Of a stretch of DNA of 64,000 nt, positions 14,251 through 27,300 are shown piece by piece; position 1 is the stretch's first letter, and every line of letters starts with the position of its first letter. Position numbers and translations under genes: made by a program. The notes beneath the pieces were generated by a model. That model was not told the origin of the DNA and did not search any database. It saw nothing but the letters and a program-made list of their open reading frames with translations. Origin of the DNA: Clusia tigrina (lineage: Eukaryota > Arthropoda > Insecta > Diptera > Clusiidae). The stretch covers positions 2,170,001 through 2,234,000 of the forward strand of contig CAKKTE020000328.1 of assembly GCA_920105625.2 (NCBI GenBank). The letters are read 5' to 3'.

Positions 14251-15034
14251 GCATTGCTTTGAGCGATAGCTTAAATTGACAAGAGGCTCGAGTACTTTAT
14301 TGTTACAAAATTTCAAGGTTTTATGACGCCCCAGTAAAAAGTTACAAGCATTTGTATGTTGCAAACTTTGATAGGTGTAGGACGTACCGTATAGATATTA
14401 GGGCCATTTGAAGTTTTATCAGTGTTTGATTTGGGACTCAAGGGTAGCATAGCTTTGAGCGATAGCTTAAATTGACAAGAGGCTCGAGTACTTTATTGTT
14501 ACAAAATTTCAAGGTTTTATGACGCTCCAGTAAAAAGTTACAAGCATTTGTATATTGCAAACTTTGATAGGTGTAGGACGTACCATATAGAAGTTAGGGC
14601 CATTTGAAGTTTTATCAGTGTTTGATTTGGGACTCAAGGGTAGCATTGCTTTGAGCGATAGCTTAAATTGACAAGAGGCTCGAGTACTTTATTGTTACAA
14701 AATTTCAAGGTTTTATGACGCCCCAGTAAAAAGTTACAAGCATTTGTATGTTGCAAACTTTGATAGGTGTAGGACGTACCGTATAGATATTAGGGCCATT
14801 TGAAGTTTTATCAGTGTTTGATTTGGGACTCAAGGGTAGCATAGCTTTGAGCGATAGCTTAAATTGACAAGAGGCTCGAGTACTTTATTGTTACAAAATT
14901 TCAAGGTTTTATGACGCTCCAGTAAAAAGTTACAAGCATTTGTATATTGCAAACTTTGATAGGTGTAGGACGTACCATATAGAAGTTAGGGCCATTTGAA
15001 GTTTTATCAGTGTTTGATTTGGGACTCAAGGGTA
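14251..15034 (+). repeat. two-monomer tandem duplication (392-bp period)
   Basis: The monomer pair beginning GCATTGCTTTG at 14251 is repeated at 14643. Both copies carry the same uncommon marker, GACGTACCATATAG (near 14579 and 14971), absent from the related HOR copy at 22806, which reads ACCGTATAG. It is a small recent duplication inside the mosaic zone. Confidence 0.75.
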
Positions 15035-16425
15035 GCATAGCTTTGAGCGATAACTTAAATTGACAAGATGCTCGAGTACTTTACTGTTAAAAAATTTCAA
15101 GGTTTTATGACGCTCCAGTAAAAAGTTACAAGCAATTGTATGTTGCAAAATTTTATAGGTGCAGGACGTACCGTATAGAAGGTAGGGCCATTTGAAGTTT
15201 TATAAGTGTTTGATTTCGGACTCAAGATTGCCATAGCTTTGAGCGATAGCTTAAATTGACAAGAGGCTCGAGTACTTTATTGTTACAAAATTTCAAGGTT
15301 TTATGACGCTCCAGTAAAAAGTTACAAGCATTTGTATGTTGCAAACTTTGATAGGTGTAGGACGTACCGTATATAAGTTAGCGCCATTTGAAGTTTTATC
15401 AGTGTTTGATTTGGGACTCAAGAGTAGCATAGCTTTGAGCGATAGCTTAAATTGACTAGAGGCTCGAGTACTTTATTGTTACAAAATTTCAAGGTTTTAT
15501 GACGCTCCAGTAAAAAGTTACAAGCAATTGTATGTTGCAAAATTTTATAGGTGAAGGACGTACCGTATAGAAGTTAGGGCCATTTGAAGTTTTATCAGTG
15601 TTTGATTTGGGACTCAAGGGCGCCATAGCTTTGAGCGATAGCTTAAATTGACAAGAGGCTCGAGTACTTTATTGTTAAAAAATTTCAAGGTTTTATGACG
15701 CCCCAGTAAACAGTTACAAGCATTTTTATGTTGCAAACTTTGTTAGGTGTAGGACGTACCGTATAGAAATTAGGGCCATTTGAAGTTTTCTCAGTTTTGA
15801 TGTGGGACTCAACGGTCGCATAGCATTGAGCGATAGCTTAAATTGACAAGTGGCTCGAGTACTTTATTGTTAGAAAATTTCATGGTTTTATGACGCTCCA
15901 GTAAAAAGTTACAAGCATTTGTATGTTGCAAACTTTGATAGGTGTAGGACGTACCGTATAGAAGTTAGGGCCATTTGAAGTCTTATCAGTGTTTGATTTG
16001 GGACTCAAGGGTAGCATAGCTTTGAGCGATAGCTTAAATTGACAAGAGGCTCGAGTACTTTATTGTTACAAAATTTGAAGGTCTTATGACGCTCCAGTAA
16101 AAAGTTACAAGCATTTGTATGTTGCAAACTTTGATAGGTGTAGGACGTACCGTATAGAAGTTAGGGCCATTTGAAGTTTTATCAGTGTTTGATTTGGGAC
16201 TCAAGGGTAGCATAGCTTTGAGCGATGGCTTAAATTGACAAGAGGCTCGAGTACTTTATAGTTACAAAATTTCTAGGTTTTATAACGCTCCAGTAAAAAT
16301 TTACAAGCATTTGTATGTTGCAAACTTTGGTAGGTGTAGGACGTACCGTATAGAAGTAAGGGCCTTTTGAAGTTTTATCAGTGTTTGATTTTGGACTCAA
16401 GGGTAGCATAGCTTTGAGCGATCGC

Positions 16426-18076
16426 TTAAATTGACAAGAGGCTCGAGTACTTTATTGTTACAAAATTTCAAGGTCTTATGACGCTCCAGTAAAAATTTAC
16501 AAGCATTTGTATGTTGCAAACTTTGGTAGGTGTAGGACGTACCGTATAGAAGTAAGGGCCTTTTGAAGTTTTATCAGTGTTTGATTTTGGACTCAAGGGT
16601 AGCATAGCTTTGAGCGATAGCTTAAATTGACAAGAGGCGCGAGTACTTTATTGTTACAAAATTTCAAGGTTTTAAGACGCTCCAGTAAAAAGTTACAAGC
16701 GTTTGTATGTTGCAAACTTTGATAGGTGTAGGACGTACCGTATAGAAGTTAGGGCCATTTGAAGTTTTCTCAGTGTTTGATTTGGGACTCAAGAGTAGCA
16801 TAGCTTTGAGCGATAGCTTAAATAGACTAGAGGCTCGAGTACTTTATTGTTACAAAATTTCAAGGTTTTATGACGCTCCAGTAAAAAGTTACAAGCATTT
16901 GTATGTTGGTAACTTTGATAGGTGTAGGACGTACCGTATAGAAGTTAGGGCCATTTGAAGTTTTATCAGTGTTTGAGGTGGGACTCAAGGGTAGCATAGA
17001 TTTGAGCGATAGCTTAATTTGACAAGAGGCTCAAGTACTTTATTGTTACAAAATTTCAAGGTTTTATGACGCTCCAGTAAAAAGTTACAAGCATTTGTAT
17101 GTTGCAAAATTTGATAGGTGTAGGACGTACCGTATAGAAGTTAGGGCCATTTGAAGTTTTATCAGTGTTTGATTTGGGACTCAAGGGCGCCATAGCTTTG
17201 AGCGATAGCTTAAATTGACAAGAGGCTCGAGTACTTTATTGTTAAAAAATTTCAAGGTTTTATGACGCCCCAGTAAACAGTTACAAGCATTTGTATGTTG
17301 CAAACTTTGTTAGGTGTAGGACGTACCGTATAGAAATTAGGGCCATTTGAAGTTTTCTCAGTTTTGATGTGGGACTCAACGGTCGCATAGCATTGAGCGA
17401 TAGCTTAAATTGACAAGAGGCTCGAGTACTTTATTGTTAGAAAATTTCATGGTTTTATGACGCTCCAGTAAAAAGTTACTAGCATTTGTATGTTGCAAAC
17501 TTTGATAGGTGTAGGACGTACCGTATAGAAGTTAGGGCCATTTGAAGTCTTATCAGTGTTTGATTTGGGACTCAAGGGTAGCATAGCTTTGAGCGATAGC
17601 TTAAATTGACAAGAGGCTCGAGTACTTTATTGTTACAAAATTTCAAGGTCTTATGACGCTCCAGTAAAAAGTTACAAGCATTTGTATTTTGCAAACTTTG
17701 ATAGGTGTAGGACGTACCGTATAGAAGTTAGGGCCATTTGAAGTTTTATCAGTGTTTGATTTGGGACTCAAGGGTAGCATAGCTTTAAGCGATGGCTTAA
17801 ATTGACAAGAGGCTCGAGTACTTTATAGTTACAAAATTTCTAGGTTTTATAACGCTCCAGTAAAAATTTACAAGCATTTGTATGTTGCAAACTTTGGTAG
17901 GTGTAGGACGTACCGTATAGAAGTAAGGGCCTTTTGAAGTTTTATCAGTGTTTGATTTTGGACTCAAGGGTAGCATAGCTTTGAGCGATCGCTTAAATTG
18001 ACAAGAGGCTCGAGTACTTTATTGTTACAAAATTTCAAGGTCTTACGACGCTCCAGTAAAAAGTTACAAGCATTTG
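16426..18076 (+). repeat. dispersed HOR segment C (copy of 755-2405)
   Basis: Matches 755-2405 at a constant offset of 15671 bp (80 monomers less 9 bp). Shared rare variants are GAGGCGCGAG, TTTTAAGACG and AATAGACTAGAGG, followed by the same series of monomer types up to GGTCTTACGACG. Few differences were seen, one being TTACTAGC at 17477 against TTACAAGC at 1806. The offset and markers are read directly; the exact ends are approximate. Confidence 0.75.
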
Positions 18077-18084
18077 TATGTTGC

Positions 18085-21000
18085 AAACTTTGACAGGTGT
18101 AGGACGTACCGTATAGAAGTTAGGGCCATTTGAAATTTTCTCAGTGTTTGATTTGGGACTCAAGAGTAGCATAGCTTTGAGCGATAGCTTAAATTGACTA
18201 GAGGCTCGAGTACTTTATTGTTACAAAATTTCACGGTTTTATGACGCTCCAGTAAAAAGTTACAAGCATTTGTATGTTGCAAAATTTGATAGGTGTAGGA
18301 CGTACCGTATAGAAGTTAGGGCCATTTGAAGTTTTATCAGTGTTTGATTTGGGACTCAAGGGCGCCATAGCTTTGAGCGATAGCTTAAATTGACAAGAGG
18401 CTCGAGTACTTTATTGTTAAAAAATTTCAAGGTTTTATGACGCCCCAGTAAACAGTTACAAGCATTTGTATGTTGCAAACTTTGTTAGGTGTAGGACGTA
18501 CCGTATAGAAATTAGGGCCATTTGAAGTTTTCTCAGTTTTGATGTGGGACTCAACGGTCGCATAGCATTGAGCGATAGCTTAAATTGACAAGAGGCTCGA
18601 GTACTTTATTGTTAGAAAATTTCATGGTTTTATGACGCTCCAGTAAAAAGTTACAAGCATTTGTATGTTGCAAACTTTGATAGGTGTAGGACGTACCGTA
18701 TAGAAGTTAGGGCCATTTGAAGTCTTATCAGTGTTTGATTTGGGACTCAAGGGTAGCATAGCTTTGAGCGATAGCTTAAATTGACAAGAGGCTCGAGTAC
18801 TTTATTGTTACAAAATTTCAAGGTCTTATGACGCTCCAGTAAAAAGTTACAAGCATTTGTATTTTGCAAACTTTGATAGGTGTAGGACGTACCGTATAGA
18901 AGTTAGGGCCATTTGAAGTTTTATCAGTGTTTGATTTGAGACGCAAGGGTAGCATAGCTTTAAGCGATGGCTTAAATTGACAAGAGGCTCGAGTACTTTA
19001 TAGTTACAAAATTTCTAGGTTTTATAACGCTCCAGTAAACATTTACAAGCATTTGTATGTTGCAAACTTTGGTAGGTGTAGGACGTACCGTATAGAAGTA
19101 AGGGCCTTTTGAAGTTTTATCAGTGTTTGATTTTGGACTCAAGGGTAGCATAGCTTTGAGCGATCGCTTAAATTGACAAGAGGCTCGAGTACTTTATTGT
19201 TACAAAATTTCAAGGTCTTACGACGCTCCAGTAAAAAGTTACAAGCATTTGTATGTTGCAAACTTTGATAGGTGTAGGACGTACCGTATAGAAGTAAGTG
19301 CCACTTGAAGTTTTATCAGTGTTTGAGTTGGGACTCAAGGGTAGCATAGCTTTGAGCGATAACTTAAATTGACAAGAGGCTCGAGTACTTTATTGTTACA
19401 AAATTTCAAGGTTTTATGACGCTCCAGTAAAAAGTTACAAGCATTTGTATATTGCAAACTTTGATAGGTGTAGGACGTACCGTATAGAAGTTAGGGCCAT
19501 TTGAAGTTTTATCAGTGTTTGATTTGGGACTCAAGGGTAGCATAGCTTTGAGCGATAACTTAAATTGACAAGATGCTCGAGTACTTTACTGTTAAAAAAT
19601 TTCAAGGTTTTATGACGCTCCAGTAAAAAGTTACAAGCAATTGTATGTTGTAAAATTTTATAGGTGCAGGACGTACCGTATAGAATGTAGGGCCATTTGA
19701 AGTTTTATAAGTGTTTGATTTCGGACTCAAGGTTGCCATAGCTTTGAGCGATAGCTTAAATTGACAAGAGGCTCGAGTACTTTATTGTTACAAAAGTTCA
19801 AGGTTTTATGACGCTCCAGTAAAAAGTTACAAGCGTTTGTATGTTGCAAACTTTGACAGGTGTAGGACGTACCGTATAGAAGTTAGGGCCATTTGAAATT
19901 TTCTCAGCGTTTGATTTGGGACTCAAGAGTAGCATAGCTTTGAGCGATAGCTTAAATTGACTAGAGGCTCGAGTACTTTATTGTTACAAAATTTCAAGGT
20001 TTTATGACGCCCCAGTAAAAATTTACAAGCATTTGTATGTTGCAAACTTTGTTAGGTGTAGGACGTACCGTATAGAAATTAGGGCCATTTGAAGTTTTCT
20101 CAGTTTTGATGTGGGACTCAACGGTCGCAAAGCATTGAGCGATAGCTTAAATTGACAAGAGGCTCGAGTACTTTATTGTTAGAAAATTTCAAGGTTTTAT
20201 GACGCTCCAGTAAAAAGTTACAAGCATTTGTATGTTGGTAACTTTGATAGGTGTAGGACGTACCGTATAGAAGTTAGGGCCATTTGAAGTTTTATCAGTG
20301 TTTGAGGTGGTACTCAAGGGTAGCATAGATTTGAGCGATAGCTTAATTTGACAAGAGGCTCAAGTACTTTATTGTTACAAAATTTCAAGGTTTTATGACG
20401 CTCCAGTAAAAAGTTACAAGCATTTGTATGTTGCAAAATTTGATAGGTGTAGGACGTACCGTATAGAAGTTAGGGCCATTTGAAGTTTTATCAGTGTTTG
20501 ATTTGGGACTCAAGGGCGCCATAGCTTTGAGCGATAGCTTAAATTGAAAAGAGGCTCGAGTACTTTATTGTTACAAAATTTCAAGGTTTTATGACGCCCC
20601 AGTAAAAAGTTACAAGCATTTGTATGTTGCAAACTTTGTTAGGTGTAGGACGTACCGTATAGAAATTAGGGCCATTTGAAGTTTTCTCAGTTTTGATGTG
20701 GGACTCAACGGTCGCAAAGCATTGAGCGATAGCTTAAATTGACAAGAGGCTCGAGTACTTTATTGTTAGAAAATTTCAAGGTTTTATGACGCTCCAGTAA
20801 AAAGTTACAAGCATTTGCATGTTGCAAACTTTGATAGGTGTAGGACGTACCGTATAGAAGTTAGGGCCATTTGAAGTCTTATCAGTGTTTGATTTGGGAC
20901 TCAAGGGTAGCATAGCTTTGAGCGATAGCTTAAATTGACAAGAGGCTCGAGTACTTTATTGTTACAAAATTTCAAGGTCTTATGACGCTCCAGTAAAAAG

Positions 21001-21347
21001 TTACAAGCATTTGTATGTTGCAAACTTTGATAGGTGTAGGACGTACCGTATATAAGTGAGGGCCATTTGAAGTTTTATCAGTGTTTGATTTGGGACTCAA
21101 GGGTAGCATAGCTTTGAGCGATAGGTTAAATTGACAAGAGGCTCAAGTACTTTATTGTTACAAAATTTCAAGGTTTTATGGCGCTCCAGTAAAAAGTTAC
21201 AAGCAATTGTATGTTGCAAAATTTTATAGGTGAAGGACGTACCGTATAGAAGTTAGGGCCATTTCAAGTTTTATCAGTGTTTGATTTGGGACTCAAGGGC
21301 GCCATAGCTTTGAGCGATAGCTTAAATTGACAAGAGGCTCGAGTACT
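18085..21347 (+). repeat. dispersed HOR segment B, copy 2
   Basis: Second copy of the 10838-14100 segment. Differences seen include TTTGAGACGCAAGG at about 18935 against TTTGGGACTCAAGG, and GGCTCGAG against GGTTCGAG at 11158. Its left end lies at about 18077-18088. There the preceding sequence stops matching 755-2405 and starts matching 10838 onward, which makes a junction between two different parental HOR types inside one monomer. Confidence 0.75.
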
Positions 21348-24300
21348 TTATTGTTAAAAAATTTCAAGGTTTTATGACGCCCCAGTAAACAGTTACAAGC
21401 ATTTGTATGTTGCAAACTTTGTTAGGTGTAGGACGTACCGTATAGAAATTAGGGCCATTTGAAGTTTTCTCAGTTTTGATGTGGGACTCAACGGTCGCAT
21501 AGCATTGAGCGATAGCTTAAATTGACAAGAGGCTCGAGTACTTTATTGTTAGAAAATTTCATGGTTTTATGACGCTCCAGTAAAAAGTTACAAGCATTTG
21601 TATGTTGCAAACTTTGATAGGTGTAGGACGTACCGTATAGAAGTTAGGGCCATTTGAAGTCTTATCAGTGTTTGATTTGGGACTCAAGGGTAGCATAGCT
21701 TTGAGCGATAGCTTAAATTGACAAGAGGCTCGAGTACTTTATTGTTACAAAATTTCAAGGTCTTATGACGCTCCAGTAAAAAGTTACAAGCATTTGTATG
21801 TTGCAAACTTTGATAGGTGTAGGACGTACCGTATAGAAGTTAGGGCCATTTGAAGTTTTATCAGTGTTTGATTTGGGACTCAAGGGTAGCATAGCTTTGA
21901 GCGATGGCTTAAATTGACAAGAGGCTCGAGTACTTTATAGTTACAAAATTTCTAGGTTTTATAACGCTCCAGTAAAAATTTACAAGCATTTGTATGTTGC
22001 AAACTTTGGTAGGTGTAGGACGTACCGTATAGAAGTAAGGGCCTTTTGAAGTTTTATCAGTGTTTGATTTTGGACTCAAGGGTAGCATAGCTTTGAGCGA
22101 TCGCTTAAATTGACAAGAGGCTCGAGTACTTTATTGTTACAAAATTTCAAGGTCTTACGACGCTCCAGTAAAAAGTTACAAGCATTTGTATGTTGCAAAC
22201 TTTGATAGGTGTAGGACGTACCGTAGAGAAGTAAGTGCCACTTGAAGTTTTATCAGTGTTTGAGTTGGGACTCAAGGGTACCATAGCTTTGAGCGATAAC
22301 TTAAATTGACAAGATGCTCGAGTACTTTACTGTTAAAAAATTTCAAAGTTTTATGACGCTCCAGGAAAAAGTTACAAGCATTTGTATGTTGCAAACTATG
22401 TTAGGTGTAGGACGTACCGTATAGAAGTTAGGGCCATTTGAAGTTTTATCAGTGTTTGATTTGGGACTCAAGGGTAGCATTGCTTTGAGCGATAGCTTAA
22501 ATTGACAAGAGGCTCGAGTACTTTATTGTTACAAAATTTCAAGGTTTTATGACGCCCCAGTAAAAAGTTACAAGCATTTGTATGTTGCAAACTTTGATAG
22601 GTGTAGGACGTACCGTATAGATATTAGGGCCATTTGAAGTTTTATCAGTGTTTGATTTGGGACTCAAGGGTAGCATAGCTTTGAGCGATAGCTTAAATTG
22701 ACAAGAGGCTCGAGTACTTTATTGTTACAAAATTTCAAGGTTTTATGACGCTCCAGTAAAAAGTTACAAGCATTTGTATATTGCAAACTTTGATAGGTGT
22801 AGGACGTACCGTATAGAAGTTAGGGCCATTTGAAGTTTTATCAGTGTTTGATTTGGGACTCAAGGGTAGCATAGCTTTGAGCGATAACTTAAATTGACAA
22901 GATGCTCGAGTACTTTACTGTTAAAAAATTTCAAGGTTTTATGACGCTCCAGTAAAAAGTTACAAGCAATTGTATGTTGCAAAATTTTATAGGTGCAGGA
23001 CGTACCGTATAGAAGGTAGGGCCATTTGAAGTTTTATAAGTGTTTGATTTCGGACTCAAGATTGCCATAGCTTTGAGCGATAGCTTAAATTGACAAGAGG
23101 CTCGAGTACTTTATTGTTACAAAATTTCAAGGTTTTATGACGCTCCAGTAAAAAGTTACAAGCATTTGTATGTTGCAAACTTTGATAGGTGTAGGACGTA
23201 CCGTATATAAGTTAGCGCCATTTGAAGTTTTATCAGTTGTTGATTTGGGACTCAAGAGTAGCATAGCTTTGAGCGATAGCTTAAATTGACTAGAGGCTCG
23301 AGTACTTTATTGTTACAAAATTTCAAGGTTTTATGACGCTCCAGTAAAAAGTTACAAGCAATTGTATGTTGCAAAATTTTATAGGTGAAGGACGTACCGT
23401 ATAGAAGTTAGGGCCATTTGAAGTTTTATCAGTGTTTGATTTGGGACTCAAGGGCGCCATAGCTTTGAGCGATAGCTTAAATTGACAAGAGGCTCGAGTA
23501 CTTTATTGTTAAAAAATTTCAAGGTTTTATGACGCCCCAGTAAACAGTTACAAGCATTTTTATGTTGCAAACCTTGTTAGGTGTAGGACGTACCGTATAG
23601 AAATTAGGGCCATTTGAAGTTTTCTCAGTTTTGATGTGGGACTCAATGGTCGCATAGCATTGAGCGATAGCTTAAATTGACAAGAGGCTCGAGTACTTTA
23701 TTGTTAGAAAATTTCATGGTTTTATGACGCTCCAGTAAAAAGTTACAAGCATTTGTATGTTGCAAACTTTGATAGGTGTAGGACGTACCGTATAGAAGTT
23801 AGGGCCATTTGAAGTCTTATCAGTGTTTGATTTGGGACTCAAGGGTAGCATAGCTTTGAGCGATAGCTTAAATAGACAAGAGGCTCGAGTACTTTATTGT
23901 TACAAAATTTGAAGGTCTTATGACGCTCCAGTAAAAAGTTACAAGCATTTGTATGTTGCAAACTTTGATAGGTGTAGGACGTACCGTATAGAAGTTAGGG
24001 CCATTTGAAGTTTTATCAGTGTTTGATTTGGGACTCAAGGGTAGCATAGCTTTGAGCGATGGCTTAAATTGACAAGAGGCTCGAGTACTTTATAGTTACA
24101 AAATTTCTAGGTTTTATAACGCTCCAGTAAAAATTTACAAGCATTTGTATGTTGCAAACTTTGGTAGGTGTAGGACGTACCGTATAGAAGTAAGGGCCTT
24201 TTGAAGTTTTATCAGTGTTTGATTTTGGACTCAAGGGTAGCATAGCTTTGAGCGATCGCTTAAATTGACAAGAGGCTCGAGTACTTTATTGTTACAAAAT

Positions 24301-27300
24301 TTCAAGGTCTTACGACGCTCCAGTAAAAAAGTTACAAGCATTTGTATGTTGCAAACTTTGATAGGTGTAGGACGTACCGTAGAGAAGTAAGTGCCACTTG
24401 AAGTTTTATCAGTGTTTGAGTTGGGACTCAAGGGTAGCATAGCTTTGAGCGATAACTTAAATTGACAAGATGCTCGAGTACTTTACTGTTAAAAAATTTC
24501 AAAGTTTTATGACGCTCCAGGAAAAAGTTACAAGCATTTGTATGTTGCAAACTATGTTAGGTGTAGGACGTACCGTATAGAAGTTAGGGACATTTGAAGT
24601 TTTATCAGTGTTTGATTTGGGACTCAAGGGTAGCATTGCTTTGAGCGATAGCTTAAATTGACAAGAGGCTCGAGTACTTTATTGTTACAAAATTTCAAGG
24701 TTTTATGACGCCCCAGTAAAAAGTTACAAGCATTTGTATGTTGCAAACTTTGATAGGTGTAGGACGTACCGTATAGATATTAGGGCCATTTGAAGTTTTA
24801 TCAGTGTTTGATTTGGGACTCAAGGGTAGCATAGCTTTGAGCGATAGCTTAAATTGACAAGAGGCTCGAGTACTTTATTGTTACAAAATTTCAAGGTTTT
24901 ATGACGCTCCAGTAAAAAGTTACAAGCATTTGTATATTGCAAACTTTGATAGGTGTAGGACGTACCGTATAGAAGTTAGGGCCATTTGAAGTTTTATCAG
25001 TGTTTGATTTGGGACTCAAGGGTAGCATAGCTTTGAGCGATAACTTAAATTGACAAGATGCTCGAGTACTTTACTGTTAAAAAATTTCAAGGTTTTATGA
25101 CGCTCCAGTAAAAAGTTACAAGCAATTGTATGTTGCAAAATTTTATAGGTGCAGGACGTACCGTATAGAAGGTAGGGCCATTTGAAGTTTTATAAGTGTT
25201 TGATTTCGGACTCAAGATTGCCATAGCTTTGAGCGATAGCTTAAATTGACAAGAGGCTCGAGTACTTTATTGTTACAAAATTTCAAGGTTTTATGACGCT
25301 CCAGTAAAAAGTTACAAGCATTTGTATGTTGCAAACTTTGATAGGTGTAGGACGTACCGTATATAAGTTAGCGCCATTTGAAGTTTTATCAGTTGTTGAT
25401 TTGGGACTCAAGAGTAGCATAGCTTTGAGCGATAGCTTAAATTGACTAGAGGCTCGAGTACTTTATTGTTACAAAATTTCAAGGTTTTATGACGCTCCAG
25501 TAAAAAGTTACAAGCAATTGTATGTTGCAAAATTTTATAGGTGAAGGACGTACCGTATAGAAGTTAGGGCCATTTGAAGTTTTATCAGTGTTTGATTTGG
25601 GACTCAAGGGCGCCATAGCTTTGAGCGATAGCTTAAATTGACAAGAGGCTCGAGTACTTTATTGTTAAAAAATTTCAAGGTTTTATGACGCCCCAGTAAA
25701 CAGTTACAAGCATTTTTATGTTGCAAACCTTGTTAGGTGTAGGACGTACCGTATAGAAATTAGGGCCATTTGAAGTTTTCTCAGTTTTGATGTGGGACTC
25801 AATGGTCGCATAGCATTGAGCGATAGCTTAAATTGACAAGAGGCTCGAGTACTTTATTGTTAGAAAATTTCATGGTTTTATGACGCTCCAGTAAAAAGTT
25901 ACAAGCATTTGTATGTTGCAAACTTTGATAGGTGTAGGACGTACCGTATAGAAGTTAGGGCCATTTGAAGTCTTATCAGTGTTTGATTTGGGACTCAAGG
26001 GTAGCATAGCTTTGAGCGATAGCTTAAATAGACAAGAGGCTCGAGTACTTTATTGTTACAAAATTTGAAGGTCTTATGACGCTCCAGTAAAAAGTTACAA
26101 GCATTTGTATGTTGCAAACTTTGATAGGTGTAGGACGTACCGTATAGAAGTTAGGGCCATTTGAAGTTTTATCAGTGTTTGATTTGGGACTCAAGGGTAG
26201 CATAGCTTTGAGCGATGGCTTAAATTGACAAGAGGCTCGAGTACTTTATAGTTACAAAATTTCTAGGTTTTATAACGCTCCAGTAAAAATTTACAAGCAT
26301 TTGTATGTTGCAAACTTTGGTAGGTGTAGGACGTACCGTATAGAAGTAAGGGCCTTTTGAAGTTTTATCAGTGTTTGATTTTGGACTCAAGGGTAGCATA
26401 GCTTTGAGCGATCGCTTAAATTGACAAGAGGCTCGAGTACTTTATTGTTACAAAATTTCAAGGTCTTACGACGCTCCAGTAAAAAAGTTACAAGCATTTG
26501 TATGTTGCAAACTTTGATAGGTGTAGGACGTACCGTAGAGAAGTAAGTGCCACTTGAAGTTTTATCAGTGTTTGAGTTGGGACTCAAGGGTAGCATAGCT
26601 TTGAGCGATAACTTAAATTGACAAGATGCTCGAGTACTTTACTGTTAAAAAATTTCAAAGTTTTATGACGCTCCAGGAAAAAGTTACAAGCATTTGTATG
26701 TTGCAAACTATGTTAGGTGTAGGACGTACCGTATAGAAGTTAGGGACATTTGAAGTTTTATCAGTGTTTGATTTGGGACTCAAGGGTAGCATTGCTTTGA
26801 GCGATAGCTTAAATTGACAAGAGGCTCGAGTACTTTATTGTTACAAAATTTCAAGGTTTTATGACGCCCCAGTAAAAAGTTACAAGCATTTGTATGTTGC
26901 AAACTTTGATAGGTGTAGGACGTACCGTATAGATATTAGGGCCATTTGAAGTTTTATCAGTGTTTGATTTGGGACTCAAGGGTAGCATAGCTTTGAGCGA
27001 TAGCTTAAATTGACAAGAGGCTCGAGTACTTTATTGTTACAAAATTTCAAGGTTTTATGACGCTCCAGTAAAAAGTTACAAGCATTTGTATATTGCAAAC
27101 TTTGATAGGTGTAGGACGTACCGTATAGAAGTTAGGGTATTTGAAGTTTTATCAGTGTTTGATTTGGGACTCAAGGGTAGCATAGCTTTGAGCGATAACT
27201 TAAATTGACAAGATGCTCGAGTACTTTACTGTTAAAAAATTTCAAGGTTTTATGACGCTCCAGTAAAAAGTTACAAGCAATTGTATGTTGCAAACTTTGA

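Larger units (their letters stand above)
12560..21189 (+). repeat. mosaic satellite zone built from shuffled HOR segments
   Basis: About 44 monomers without one regular period. The zone is a patchwork of segments also found elsewhere. Its first part (to about 14100, continuing from 10838) recurs at 18085-21347 with an offset of 7247 bp. The part from 16426 to 18076 matches 755-2405 with an offset of 15671 bp. About 14.1-16.2 kb resembles 22.3-24.0 kb (offset about 7833). A two-monomer duplication lies at 14251-15034. No gene is seen. Confidence 0.75.

Noticed and set aside
24231..24440. Recurring 69-codon minus-strand open frames at 24231, 26387 and 30697
   Set aside because: Same explanation: they track the 11-mer HOR with its extra A. 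No start context, domain or similarity suggests a protein.
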